DNA of 64,000 bases from Pseudomonadota bacterium (lineage in GTDB: Bacteria > Pseudomonadota > Alphaproteobacteria > Acetobacterales > Acetobacteraceae). Below are positions 10,777-20,373 of this stretch, piece by piece. The notes beneath the pieces are model-generated. The model did not search any database. It was not told where the DNA came from and saw only the letters and a program-made list of their open reading frames with translations. Positions within the stretch are counted from its first letter, which is position 1. Each line of letters opens with the position of its first letter. The position numbers and the translations under genes were made by a program. Location of the stretch: contig JAJZES010000039.1 of assembly GCA_021845985.1 (NCBI GenBank), forward strand, positions 46,079 through 110,078. Reading direction: 5' to 3'.

Positions 10777-12009
10777 TCAGCGGCGGCGGTCCTGCCAGTC
10801 GCCGAACGGCAGCAGCAGGCGCGGCACCAGCCGCGCCAGCGCCGGCGCCCGGAACGGCCGCGGCGGCGTGATCGGCACCGGCAGCGCCGCCGGGTCGCCG
10901 CTCAGCAGGTAGTCGGCCAGCGCCCGGCCGAGCAGCGTGGACAGCACGATGCCGCGGCCGTTGCAGGCGCTCGCCGCGATCCAGCCCGGCGCCGGCTGCA
11001 TCAACCGCGGCAGGAAATCCCCGGTCAGGGCGGCGCGCCCCTGCCACATATGGCTGAAGCGCACCGGCCCGAGCGCCGGAAACACCCGCTCCAGCCGCCG
11101 CGCCAGCCAGCGCGGGCGCAGCGCCAGCGCCCCGGTCACCAGCCGCCCGCCGGCCGTCCAGCGGCAGGCGAGCAGATTGTTGCGGGTGTCGGAAAACGCC
11201 GCGTCACCGGGCAGGATGCAGCGCGGCATCGGCGGCGTGGCAAGCTGCCAGACGGTCAGCGGCACCAGGCTGTCGCGCACCGCCGCACAAGGCAGGCCGG
11301 GCAGCGCCGCGTTGGTCGCCTGCAGCACGCACCCGGCGCGCACCTCCCCGCCAGGCGTGACCAGCCGCCAGCCGCCCTGGTCATGCCCGGCGGTGACCGG
11401 CGAGGCTTCATGCACCGCCGCCCCCGCGCCGAGCGCCGCGCGCGCCAGCCCGCGGGTATAGCCGAGCGGGTCGAGATGGCCGCCGCTCGGGTCGAACAGC
11501 GCGCCGTGAAACGCCGTACTGCCCAGATGCGCCGCCGCCGCCGCCGCATCGAGCCAGACGCAGCCCGCCCCCGCCGCCTGCCATTCCGCCACCCGCGCCC
11601 GCAGCCCCGGCGCGCGCGAGGCGGCATGCGCCGGCTGCAGCCATCCCGCCTGCACCGCGTCGCAATCGATGCCGTGGCGGCGGATGGTGTCGAACACCGC
11701 CGCCGCCCCGCCGGCCACCAGCGCCAGCAGCCTTGCGGCAAACGCCGCCGGCAGCGCCGCCCGCACCTCGGCCGGGCCGATGCGCGGCAGGCTCGGCACC
11801 ACCAGCCCGCCATTGCGCCCCGACGCCCCCGCGCCGATCGTGCCCGCCTCCAGCACGATCACCCGCCGCCCCGCCGCCGCCAACGCCAGCGCCGCCGCGA
11901 GGCCAAAAATGCCGGCGCCGATGATGGCGATGTCGCACGCGGCAGCACCAGCCAGCGGCGGCGCGGCCGGGGCCGGCGCCGCCGTTTCACTCCACAGCGA
12001 TGGCGTCAC
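10777..12009 (-). CDS. FAD-dependent oxidoreductase (DAO family)
   Basis: CDIAIIGAGIFGLAAALALAAAGRRVIVLEAGTIGAGASGRNGG; GTGA overlap with upstream substrate-binding CDS. Confidence 0.85.
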   Translation of the reverse strand: MTPSLWSETAAPAPAAPPLAGAAACDIAIIGAGIFGLAAALALAAAGRRVIVLEAGTIGAGASGRNGGLVVPSLPRIGPAEVRAALPAAFAARLLALVAGGAAAVFDTIRRHGIDCDAVQAGWLQPAHAASRAPGLRARVAEWQAAGAGCVWLDAAAAAAHLGSTAFHGALFDPSGGHLDPLGYTRGLARAALGAGAAVHEASPVTAGHDQGGWRLVTPGGEVRAGCVLQATNAALPGLPCAAVRDSLVPLTVWQLATPPMPRCILPGDAAFSDTRNNLLACRWTAGGRLVTGALALRPRWLARRLERVFPALGPVRFSHMWQGRAALTGDFLPRLMQPAPGWIAASACNGRGIVLSTLLGRALADYLLSGDPAALPVPITPPRPFRAPALARLVPRLLLPFGDWQDRRR

Positions 12010-13256
12010 TTGGCCGCGATCTGCGCCCGCAGCTTGTCCACGTCGGCGGTCGAGAGCGTGCCTTTGGTGACGACCTGCCCGGCCTTGATCTGCCACAGGC
12101 GGAACGGGCCGGTGATGTCGCCGTACTGGTCGAAATGGATCGGCCCGATGACGCCGACATAGCGGATCGCCTTGCCCTCCTTGAGCAAGGCCAGTGCGTG
12201 ACGGAACCCGTCCGGCCCGGCGGTCACCGCCTCGCCGTTCGGGTCGGTGACTGTGTACATCCCCGCACGGATCGCCGCGCTGTCGGTCTTGCCGGTCGCC
12301 GCCACCGCCAGCCCGACCAGCGCGCCGGCGTCATAGGCCTGCACCGCCGCCGGCGAGCCGGGGTCGAGGCCGGAGAAGGTTTTGTAATTCTGGTTGAAAT
12401 ACTGGGTGGAGGCGCTGTCCTCGGTGCCCGAGGAGGTGCCATAGGCATCGTCGAGATAGCGGGCGCCGACGGCGGAGATGAAGTCGCCGCTGTTCATCCC
12501 GTCGTTGAGCAGGAAGCGGCGCGGCCCGCCCTTGCTGATCCAGGCGCGGGCGATGGTGGCGCCATCGACCGGATAGCTGATCAGATAAAGCCCGTCCGGG
12601 TCGCCCTGCATCGCCGCGGTGACCTCGGCGTCGTACGAGGCGGCCTTTTCGTTATACGGGGTGATCGAGACGATGGTGCCGCCGAGTGCCTTGTAGGCGG
12701 CGGCGAACTCCTTCGTCATGTTGGCGCCGAAATCGTTATTGACCTGGATGATGGCGAGTTTCTTCAGCCCGACATCGAGCGCGTAGCGCGCCGCGGCAAC
12801 GCCCTGCAGCGCGTCCGAGGTGATGGTGCGGAAGAAGATGCCGTTGGTCTTGCCCTGCCGCCCCAGTTCGGTGAGCGTCGGCGAGGAGGAGGCCGGCGAC
12901 ACCTGCACCACCTTGGCCGGCGCCGTCACCGCGGTCAGCACCGGGATTGAGACCGAGGAGATGATGCCGCCGATGATCGCCGGAACATGGCTGATCTCGA
13001 CAAGCTGTTTGGCCGCATCGACGGCGACGGTGCCCTGGCTCTGGGCGTCCCGCGTCTCCGCGGTGAGGGTGCAGGCGGCGCCGGCCTCGTTGAGATCGCG
13101 AAACGCCATCTCGACCGATTTGGCGCCGGCCTGGCCATAGGCGCCGGCCGGGCCGGTCAGCGACATGACCACGCCGACCGTCACCTTGCACGCCGCGAAG
13201 CCGGGTGATGCAGCCAGCGCCGACGCGGCGACGCAGGCCGCGAGAATCCGTTTCAT
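12006..13256 (-). CDS. Branched-chain-amino-acid-type ABC transporter substrate-binding protein
   Basis: Signal peptide; VTVGVVMSLTGPAGAYGQAGAKSVEMAFRDLNEAG. Confidence 0.88.
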   Translation of the reverse strand: MKRILAACVAASALAASPGFAACKVTVGVVMSLTGPAGAYGQAGAKSVEMAFRDLNEAGAACTLTAETRDAQSQGTVAVDAAKQLVEISHVPAIIGGIISSVSIPVLTAVTAPAKVVQVSPASSSPTLTELGRQGKTNGIFFRTITSDALQGVAAARYALDVGLKKLAIIQVNNDFGANMTKEFAAAYKALGGTIVSITPYNEKAASYDAEVTAAMQGDPDGLYLISYPVDGATIARAWISKGGPRRFLLNDGMNSGDFISAVGARYLDDAYGTSSGTEDSASTQYFNQNYKTFSGLDPGSPAAVQAYDAGALVGLAVAATGKTDSAAIRAGMYTVTDPNGEAVTAGPDGFRHALALLKEGKAIRYVGVIGPIHFDQYGDITGPFRLWQIKAGQVVTKGTLSTADVDKLRAQIAAK

Positions 13257-13269
13257 CGTCTGTTCCCCC

Positions 13270-14301
13270 TCAGGAATCGCCGAGATTGTATTTCATGATC
13301 CGCCCGTGCCGACCGTCGCGGTCGCGCTCGAGCGCATAAACGTCGCCGTCCAGCGTCCGGCGCTGCGCCAGAACGGCGTTGACGGCGGCAGCATCCTGCG
13401 CGTCCAGCAGCAGATCGCACAGCGCCGCATGCGCCGCCAGATGCGCCGGCGTGCGCACGCCGACGATCACCGCGGCCACCTCGGGCAACGCCAGCACCAT
13501 GCGGCTGGCCACCGCGGCGATGTCGCAGCCGTGGCGCGCTGCCACCCCGGCAAGCGCGCGCAACAGCGCCTGAAACCACTCCCAGCCGCCGGCATCGTCG
13601 ATGATCAGCTTGTATTTGACCAGCGAACGGTTGGCCGGCGCATCCACCGGTTCCGCCGCGCCGAGCCAGCGTTCGGACAGGAAGCCGCCGGCGACGGTGC
13701 CGTAACACAGCAGCTTGATGCCGTGCGCGGCGGCCAGCGCGGTCATGCCGCGCGCCGGACGATCATCGAGCAGCGAATACTGCACCTGCATGCTGGCCAG
13801 CCGCACACCGGCCTGCAGCATCGCCGCGACATGCGCGGTGTCGAAATTGGTGCCGCCGAGCAGGTCGATGCGGCCGGCCTGCTGCAGCTCGCGCAGCCAG
13901 CCGGCGGTCTCCAGCCAGCCGGGACTGAGGTAATCCCACCAATGGAACTGCACCAGATCGAGCCGCTCGCGGCCGAGCCGGGCGCAGGAGCGGTCGATGA
14001 TGCGGGCCACATCGGCGCGGCTGATGCGCGGCAGGATTTCGAGATCGGGCACGTATTTGGTGTGCACCTTGACCCGCGCCCGCGTCGCCGCGTCGGCGGC
14101 GCGCAGGAAATCGCCGATCCGCTGCTCGACCCCGGTATAGATGTCGGCGCAGTCGAAGGTGGTGATGCCGGCGGCGACATAGGCCGCCATGTCGGCCGCC
14201 GAATCGCCGACCGCGCCGTGATCGCCGGCAAGCTGCCAGCCGCCCTTGATGACGCGGGAGATGACATAGCCGGACGCCAGCGCCGCCGTGGCGACGCTCA
14301 T
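13270..14301 (-). CDS. Aldo/keto reductase
   Basis: GITTFDCADIYTGVEQRIGDFLR; RLDLVQFHWWDYLSPGW. Confidence 0.85.
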   Translation of the reverse strand: MSVATAALASGYVISRVIKGGWQLAGDHGAVGDSAADMAAYVAAGITTFDCADIYTGVEQRIGDFLRAADAATRARVKVHTKYVPDLEILPRISRADVARIIDRSCARLGRERLDLVQFHWWDYLSPGWLETAGWLRELQQAGRIDLLGGTNFDTAHVAAMLQAGVRLASMQVQYSLLDDRPARGMTALAAAHGIKLLCYGTVAGGFLSERWLGAAEPVDAPANRSLVKYKLIIDDAGGWEWFQALLRALAGVAARHGCDIAAVASRMVLALPEVAAVIVGVRTPAHLAAHAALCDLLLDAQDAAAVNAVLAQRRTLDGDVYALERDRDGRHGRIMKYNLGDS

Positions 14302-14633
14302 GGACGTTGCACCGCCGTCGTCTCCGCGTGGCGGAAGCGGCGCGTGCCGGTGCGCACGATGCGCAGCCGGGTGCCGCAATGCGGATCGGGACAGGCGACT
14401 TCGCCATCGGTGGTCATCCAGTCATTGGCCTGCGTCGGCCGCTGCTTGGCCGCCAGCAGCGGCAGCACCGCGGCCAGCGAATAGATCGACATGCCCTGAC
14501 CGGGCGGCAGATGCAGCATCTCGCCGCGCAACTCGAAATGGTCGCCCGGTTTGGCGCCGCACAGCACCCGCGCATCCGGCGGAATGACCACCTCGACCCG
14601 CAGATCGAACAGCTCGAAGAAATCGTCGCTCAT
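14298..14633 (-). CDS. TIGR04076-like small protein
   Basis: FDLRVEVVIPPDARVLCGAKPGDHFELRGEML…CPDPHCGTRLRIVR. Confidence 0.6.
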   Translation of the reverse strand: MSDDFFELFDLRVEVVIPPDARVLCGAKPGDHFELRGEMLHLPPGQGMSIYSLAAVLPLLAAKQRPTQANDWMTTDGEVACPDPHCGTRLRIVRTGTRRFRHAETTAVQRP

Positions 14634-15094
14634 GCGGCCCGCGCGAAGCGCAGGGTGCAGGCGCCGGCGGCGCGGATGCGCGCACAGGCGGCGGCCAGCT
14701 CGGCCACCTGGCCGACGCGCGCGACGATGCTGCCCGGCTGCCAGCCGATCGGGAAGAACAGCCGCGCCCCCGGCCCGTAAAACAGCCCGATGTCGAACAC
14801 CGGCGCCGGCCCGCCGCCCCACAGCCGCGGCGGCAGGTAGGTCAGCACGATGTCGCCCGGCTGCGGCATCACCGTCGCCTGTTCGAGCGGCAGCGGCGCC
14901 GCGCCGCCGTGCATGGCGGCGGGCACCGGGGCGGAAATCTCCGGCCCGGTCCACATCGCATGGATCGCCGCAATGGCGCGCGGCTCGGCCAGCAGGTCCC
15001 ACAGGAAGGCGGCATTGGCCGGTGCCCGGTCATCGTCGAGCGTGGCGGTGACGCTGAGGCGCGACCCGTCCTCCTCGATGCGAATGGCGCGCAT
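14630..15094 (-). CDS. DUF3830-like protein (cyclophilin-like fold)
   Basis: APANAAFLWDLL…GDIVLTYLPPRLWGGGPAPVFDIGLFYGPGARLFFPIGWQPGSIVARV. Confidence 0.6.
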   Translation of the reverse strand: MRAIRIEEDGSRLSVTATLDDDRAPANAAFLWDLLAEPRAIAAIHAMWTGPEISAPVPAAMHGGAAPLPLEQATVMPQPGDIVLTYLPPRLWGGGPAPVFDIGLFYGPGARLFFPIGWQPGSIVARVGQVAELAAACARIRAAGACTLRFARAA

Positions 15095-15174
15095 GGTCTC
15101 TCCCGGCTTGGCAAGGTTGAGGATCGTGCATACCGTGGCGTCCGACGCAACCGGCAAACGGCATCACCATCCCC

Positions 15175-15930
15175 ATGCTCGACCTTTCCGGCGTCTCGCG
15201 CCGTTTCGGCGGTGCCCGCGCGGTCGATGGCGTGTCGCTCGCCATCGCCGCGGACGGCATCACCGGCCTGATCGGCCCCAACGGCGCCGGCAAATCGACG
15301 CTGTTCAACCTGATCGCCGGCAGCCTGGCGCTGTCGGAGGGACGCATCCGCTTCGGCGCCGCCGATCTGTCGCATGCCCCGGCGCATCGCCGCCTCGCCG
15401 CCGGCATCGGCCGCACGTTTCAGATCCCGCGCCCCTTCGCCGCCATGACAGTGCTGGAAAACGTGCTGCTGGCGGCGCAGCGCCAGACCGGCGAACGGCC
15501 CTTCGCCAACTGGCTGACCCCCGGCGCGGTGGCAAGGCAGGAGCGGCGCAACATCGCGCAGGCGCGCGAGATCATCGACTTCCTGGCGCTCGCCCGACTG
15601 GCCGGGGCGCCCGCCGCGACCCTGTCGGGCGGGCAGCGCAAACTGCTCGAACTGGCGCGCGTGCTGATGGCGGCGCCGCGGCTGATCCTGCTCGACGAGC
15701 CGGCCGCCGGCGTCAACCCGTCGCTGCTGGAGACGATCATCGACCGCATCCGCACGCTGCATGGCCGCGGCATCGGCTTTCTTATCGTCGAGCACAATCT
15801 CGATCTGATCGCCCGGCTGTGTTCGACGGTGCATGTCATGGCCGGCGGGCGGCTGCTCGCCTCCGGCACGCCGCAGGCGGTGACCGCCGATCCGCGCGTC
15901 ATCGACGCCTATCTCGGCGGTGCGGCATGA
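15175..15930 (+). CDS. livG: Branched-chain amino acid ABC transporter ATPase (LivG-like)
   Basis: Walker A GPNGAGKST, signature LSGGQRK, LILLDEPAAGVNP. Confidence 0.9.
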   Translation: MLDLSGVSRRFGGARAVDGVSLAIAADGITGLIGPNGAGKSTLFNLIAGSLALSEGRIRFGAADLSHAPAHRRLAAGIGRTFQIPRPFAAMTVLENVLLAAQRQTGERPFANWLTPGAVARQERRNIAQAREIIDFLALARLAGAPAATLSGGQRKLLELARVLMAAPRLILLDEPAAGVNPSLLETIIDRIRTLHGRGIGFLIVEHNLDLIARLCSTVHVMAGGRLLASGTPQAVTADPRVIDAYLGGAA

Positions 15931-16649
15931 CCGCGCTCGCCGTGCGCGACCTCGTCGCCGGCTACGATCCGGCGTTGCCGATCGTGCGCGGCGTCTCGTT
16001 CGATCTCGCCGGCGGCGCCATCCTGGCGCTGCTCGGGCCGAACGGCGCCGGCAAATCGACGCTGGCCAAGGCGGTGGCCGGGCTGGTCACCGTGGTCTCG
16101 GGCAGCATCCATCTGCGCGGCACCCCGCTCGGCGACGTGCCGGCGCATGCCCGGCTGCGCCGCGGCCTCGGCTTCGTGCCGCAGACCGACAATGTGTTTG
16201 CCGGGCTGACGGTGGCGGAAAACCTCGCCATCGCCGCCGCCATTCTGCCGCGCGCCGGACGCGCCGGGCGCATCGCCGCGATGCTGACGCTGTTCCCCGA
16301 TCTGGCGGCGGCGCGGCGCGGCGCCGCCGGCCGGCTGTCCGGCGGGCAGCGGCAGATGCTGGCGATGGCGCGCGCGCTGATCGCCGCCCCGGCCGTGCTG
16401 GTGCTCGACGAACCCTCGGCCGGATTGTCGCCCAAGCTGGTTGGGGTGGTGATGGCGCGGCTGCGCGACATCGCCGCCACCGGCGTCGCCGTGCTGCTGG
16501 TCGAGCAGAATGTGCGCGCCGCGCTGGCGATTGCCGATCACGCGCTGATCCTGGTCGAGGGCCGCGTCGCCCATGCCGGCGGCGGCGCCACGCTGCGCGA
16601 CGATCCGGCGGTCGCCGCGCTCTATCTCGGCGGCAGGCACGCCGCATGA
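15927..16649 (+). CDS. livF: Branched-chain amino acid ABC transporter ATPase (LivF-like)
   Basis: GPNGAGKSTLAKAVAGL, LSGGQRQMLAMARAL, VLDEPSAGLSPKLV. Confidence 0.9.
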   Translation: MTALAVRDLVAGYDPALPIVRGVSFDLAGGAILALLGPNGAGKSTLAKAVAGLVTVVSGSIHLRGTPLGDVPAHARLRRGLGFVPQTDNVFAGLTVAENLAIAAAILPRAGRAGRIAAMLTLFPDLAAARRGAAGRLSGGQRQMLAMARALIAAPAVLVLDEPSAGLSPKLVGVVMARLRDIAATGVAVLLVEQNVRAALAIADHALILVEGRVAHAGGGATLRDDPAVAALYLGGRHAA

Positions 16650-17542
16650 TCGCCCAGATACTGGTCGATGGCATCACCTCCGGGGCGATGATCGGCCTCG
16701 GCGCGATCGGCCTGACGCTGACCTACGGGCTGCTGCGCTTCGCCAATTTCGCCCATGGCGAGTTCGCCACCTGGGGTGCCTATCTGGCGCTGCTGGTCGC
16801 CGGGGCGATCGGCCCGGCCGATCCGCTCGGCCCGCTCACCTTCGGCTGGCCGCTGCTGGCCGCGCTCGCCGCCAGCATGGTCCTGACGGCGCTGCTGGCG
16901 GCGGCGCTGGATGGCGTGCTGTTCCGCCGGCTGCGCCGCCACGGCAGCGCGATCACCCTGGTCATCGCCAGTTTCGGCGCCTCTCTCGCGCTGCGCAGCG
17001 CGCTGGAGTTCGGCTTCGGCCCGCAGCCCTGGTACTACACGCGCGACATCGCCATGACGGTGCGGCTGGGGCCGGGCATGCGCGCCACCTGGGATCAGCT
17101 CGCGGTGCTCGGCCTCGCCATCGTGCTGATGCTGGCGATGCATCTGCTGATGACGCGCACGCCGCTCGGCCGCGCCATGCGCGCGGTCAGCGAGAACCCC
17201 GACCTTGCCCGGCTCGCCGGCATCGACCCGGCGCGCATCGTGCGGGTGACCTGGCTGCTCGGCGGCGCGCTGGCCGCCTCGGCCGGGGTGTTCCTCGGCG
17301 TCACCGTGCAGCTTCGCCCGAGCATGGGGTTTGAATTGCTGCTGCCGCTGTTCGCCGCCGCCATCCTCGGCGGCATCGGCAGCGTGCCGGGGGCGATGCT
17401 CGGCGGCCTGATCATCGGCATCGCCGAGGCGGCGTCGGTGCCGCTCGCCGGGGCACAATATCGCGCCGCCGTCGCCTTCGTGGTCATGCTGGCGATGCTG
17501 CTGGTGCGGCCCTCCGGGCTGTTCGGGGGGCGCGGCGGATGA
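16646..17542 (+). CDS. livH: Branched-chain amino acid ABC transporter permease (LivH-like)
   Basis: DGITSGAMIGLGAIGLTLTYGLLRFANFAHGEFATWGAYLAL. Confidence 0.9.
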   Translation: MIAQILVDGITSGAMIGLGAIGLTLTYGLLRFANFAHGEFATWGAYLALLVAGAIGPADPLGPLTFGWPLLAALAASMVLTALLAAALDGVLFRRLRRHGSAITLVIASFGASLALRSALEFGFGPQPWYYTRDIAMTVRLGPGMRATWDQLAVLGLAIVLMLAMHLLMTRTPLGRAMRAVSENPDLARLAGIDPARIVRVTWLLGGALAASAGVFLGVTVQLRPSMGFELLLPLFAAAILGGIGSVPGAMLGGLIIGIAEAASVPLAGAQYRAAVAFVVMLAMLLVRPSGLFGGRGG

Positions 17543-18486
17543 GCGGGCTGGCCAGTTACGCCTGCTTCTTCTTCACCGTGGCGCTGACCTACGGCGTGGC
17601 GACGCTCGGCCTCAATCTGCAATGGGGGTCGGCGGGGCTGTTCAATGTCGGTGTCGCCGGCTTCGCCGCGGTCGGCGCCTATGCCGCGGCGTGGCTCACC
17701 GCCGCGCCGGCGGCCGGACACTGGGGCGGGTTTCAGTTGCCGATCGCCCTCGGCTGGATCGGCGCGATGGCGGCGGCGGCGCTGGCGGCGGCGATTCTCG
17801 GCGCCATCACGCTGCGGCTGCGCGCCGATTACCTCGCCATCACCACCTTCGGCGCCGCCGTCACCATCGAACTCGTCGCCCTCAACGCCCAGACACTGAC
17901 CGGCGGGCCGTTCGGCATCGCCTTCATCCCCAAGCCGTTCGAGGCGCTCGCCGACCGGCCGCTGGCCTTCGGCGCGGCCAATCTGGCCCTGGTTGCCGCC
18001 GTCGCCGCCCTCGCCTACTGGGCGCTGGAGCGGCTGACCGGCAGCCCGTGGGGCCGCGTGCTGCGGGCGCTGCGTGAGGACGAGGCCGCCGCCGCCTCGC
18101 TCGGCAAGGCGCCGGACGCCTTCCGGCTTCAGGCCTTCGTCATCGGCGCCGCACTGATCGGCCTGGCCGGGGCGATGCAGGCGCAGTTCTTCGGCTTCAT
18201 CGCGCCCGACAACTATCTGCCGGTGCTGACCTTTCAGGTCTGGGTGATGCTGGTGGTCGGCGGCAGCGGCAATAATCGCGGGGCGCTGCTCGGGGCGCTG
18301 GCGGTGTGGGCGCTGTGGAGTTTCAGCGGCACCGCGCTCGCCGCGCTGCTGCCCGGCACGTTGCAGGCGCGCGGCGCGGCGCTGCGCGTCGTCGCCATCG
18401 GCGTCGTGCTGGCCGGCGTGCTGCTGCTGCGCCCGCGCGGGCTGATCGGCGAGCGGGCGACGGTGTCACGACATATCAGTGGATGA
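17539..18486 (+). CDS. livM: Branched-chain amino acid ABC transporter permease (LivM-like)
   Basis: GLNLQWGSAGLFNVGVAGFAAVGAYAAAWL; LRLRADYLAITTFGAAVTIELVALN. Confidence 0.9.
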   Translation: MSGLASYACFFFTVALTYGVATLGLNLQWGSAGLFNVGVAGFAAVGAYAAAWLTAAPAAGHWGGFQLPIALGWIGAMAAAALAAAILGAITLRLRADYLAITTFGAAVTIELVALNAQTLTGGPFGIAFIPKPFEALADRPLAFGAANLALVAAVAALAYWALERLTGSPWGRVLRALREDEAAAASLGKAPDAFRLQAFVIGAALIGLAGAMQAQFFGFIAPDNYLPVLTFQVWVMLVVGGSGNNRGALLGALAVWALWSFSGTALAALLPGTLQARGAALRVVAIGVVLAGVLLLRPRGLIGERATVSRHISG

Positions 18487-18497
18487 AAGGCTCGGCG

Positions 18498-19160
18498 ATG
18501 GACGATCTGGTGTTCCTGTTCGACGTGGACAACACACTGCTCGACAACGATCAGGTGCAGGCCGATCTGCACGACTACGTCACCCGTGAGCATGGCGCCG
18601 AGGCGTGCCGCCGCTACTGGGACATCTTCGAGCAGTTGCGCGGCGAACTCGGCTATGCCGACTATCTCGGCGCGCTGGAACGCTTCCGGGTCGAGGCGAT
18701 GCACGATCCGCGGGTGCTGCGTATGGCCAACTGGCTGGTCGATTATCCGTTCGCCGACCGACTCTATCCCGGCGCGCTCGATGTGCTGCGCCATGTCCGG
18801 CAATGGGGTCCGACGGTGGTGCTGTCGGACGGCGACGCGGTGTTTCAGCCGCGCAAGGTGCAGCGCAGCGGCATCTGGGCAGCGGTGGAAGACCGCGTGC
18901 TGATCTATATCCACAAGGAGCAGGAAATCGACGATGTCGAGCGGCTGTTTCCGGCCCGGCGCTATGTGATGATCGACGACAAGGTGCGCATCCTGGCGTC
19001 GCTGAAAGCGCAATGGGGGGCGCGCGTGCGCACCGTGTTTCCGCGCCAGGGACATTATGCGATGGACGCCGCGGAGGTGGCGAAATATCCCGCCGCCGAT
19101 GCCAGCGTGGCGCGGATCGACGCGTTGCTGAACACCACCGCGGATGACTGGCTGGGCTGA
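18498..19160 (+). CDS. HAD-superfamily hydrolase
   Basis: FLFDVDNTLLDND, VVLSDGDA, YVMIDDKVRIL. Confidence 0.8.
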   Translation: MDDLVFLFDVDNTLLDNDQVQADLHDYVTREHGAEACRRYWDIFEQLRGELGYADYLGALERFRVEAMHDPRVLRMANWLVDYPFADRLYPGALDVLRHVRQWGPTVVLSDGDAVFQPRKVQRSGIWAAVEDRVLIYIHKEQEIDDVERLFPARRYVMIDDKVRILASLKAQWGARVRTVFPRQGHYAMDAAEVAKYPAADASVARIDALLNTTADDWLG

Positions 19161-19168
19161 CCCGCCGC

Positions 19169-19381
19169 TCAGTCGGTCGGCTTCAGCCCGGTCTCATCGA
19201 GCATCGCCCCATCAAGCATGGCCCCGTCGAGCATGCGCTGCTGACGGGCATGCTGCTGCTGCGCGGCTGCCTTGTCGGCCCGGGTGCGGCCGTGGGCGAC
19301 CCGGTTGGCCGCCGCCTGCTCGGCCGCGGCGGCGCGCGCGCGCTGCTTCTTCACCCGGCGAAGGTTGACGATCTCGGCCAT
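19169..19381 (-). CDS. DUF4169-like small basic protein
   Basis: MAEIVNLRRVKKQRARAAAAEQAAANRVAHGRTRADKAA; imperfect C-terminal repeat MLDGAMLDGAMLDET. Confidence 0.6.
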   Translation of the reverse strand: MAEIVNLRRVKKQRARAAAAEQAAANRVAHGRTRADKAAAQQQHARQQRMLDGAMLDGAMLDETGLKPTD

Positions 19382-19427
19382 CCCGCCATCCTGCGCGCCG
19401 CACCAGAGCCACGCAAGGAGACGCCGC

Positions 19428-20096
19428 ATGGGCACCACGATCACTCTCACCGCCGCCGACGGGCACAGCGTCTCGGCCTGGCGCGACGGGCCGGACGACG
19501 CCACCCGCGGCCTCGTCGTCGTGCAGGAGATCTTCGGCGTCAACCATCACATCCGCACCGTCTGCGCCCGGTTCGCCGCGCAGGGCTACGCGGTGATCGC
19601 GCCGGCGCTGTTCGACCGCGCCCGGCCGGGCAGCGAGCTCGGCTACACGGCGGACGATATTGCCGGCGGCCGCGCGCTGCGCGCGCAGGTGGCCGACGCC
19701 GCGGCGATGGCCGATATCGCCGCCGCCGCGGCGGCGCTGGGCGGCAGGGCGCTCGGCATCGTCGGCTATTGCTGGGGCGGCACGCTGGCCTGGTGGGGGG
19801 CGACGCGCAGCACCCAGTTCAAGGCGGCTTGCGGCTGGTACGGCGGCGGCATCGCGGCGACGCGGACGGAGACGCCGCATTGCCCGGTGCAGTTGCATTT
19901 CGGCGATCAGGACGGCTCCATCCCGCAAACCGACGTGGCGCTGATCCGCGCGGCCCAGCCGGGCATCGAGGTGCATGTCTATCCGGGGGCCGGCCACGGG
20001 TTCGGCTGCGACGAGCGCGCCAGCTTCAGCCGCGCCGACGCCGAGGTCGCGCAGGCGCGCACGCTGGCCTTTTTCGCCGCCCATCTGACGCCCTGA
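19428..20096 (+). CDS. Dienelactone hydrolase family protein
   Basis: VVVQEIFGVNHHIRTVCARFAAQGYAVIAPALFDR; GIVGYCWGG; YPGAGHGFGCDER. Confidence 0.88.
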   Translation: MGTTITLTAADGHSVSAWRDGPDDATRGLVVVQEIFGVNHHIRTVCARFAAQGYAVIAPALFDRARPGSELGYTADDIAGGRALRAQVADAAAMADIAAAAAALGGRALGIVGYCWGGTLAWWGATRSTQFKAACGWYGGGIAATRTETPHCPVQLHFGDQDGSIPQTDVALIRAAQPGIEVHVYPGAGHGFGCDERASFSRADAEVAQARTLAFFAAHLTP

Positions 20097-20189
20097 CGCG
20101 GCGCCGGATCACAGCACGGCGCCGCCGCAACCCGGCGGCGCCGGCGCACGTTCAGGGTGCGAATCTCCGACCGGAAAGGTCACCCACCC

Positions 20190-20342
20190 ATGGGCACAAT
20201 CCTGCTCATTATCCTGATCGTGCTGCTGCTTGGCGCCTTGCCGACCTGGCCGTACAGCGGCGGCTGGGGCTATTATCCCTCGGGCGGCCTGGGGCTGGTG
20301 CTGATCATCATCGTCGTACTGCTGGTGATGGGACGGATCTGA
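20190..20342 (+). CDS. DUF3309-like 50-aa membrane protein
   Basis: MGTILLIILIVLLLGALPTWPYSGGWGYYPSGGLGLVLIIIVVLLVMGRI. Confidence 0.75.
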   Translation: MGTILLIILIVLLLGALPTWPYSGGWGYYPSGGLGLVLIIIVVLLVMGRI

Positions 20343-20373
20343 GTCTGCCGCCGGCGCGCCCGGCGGCGGCACC

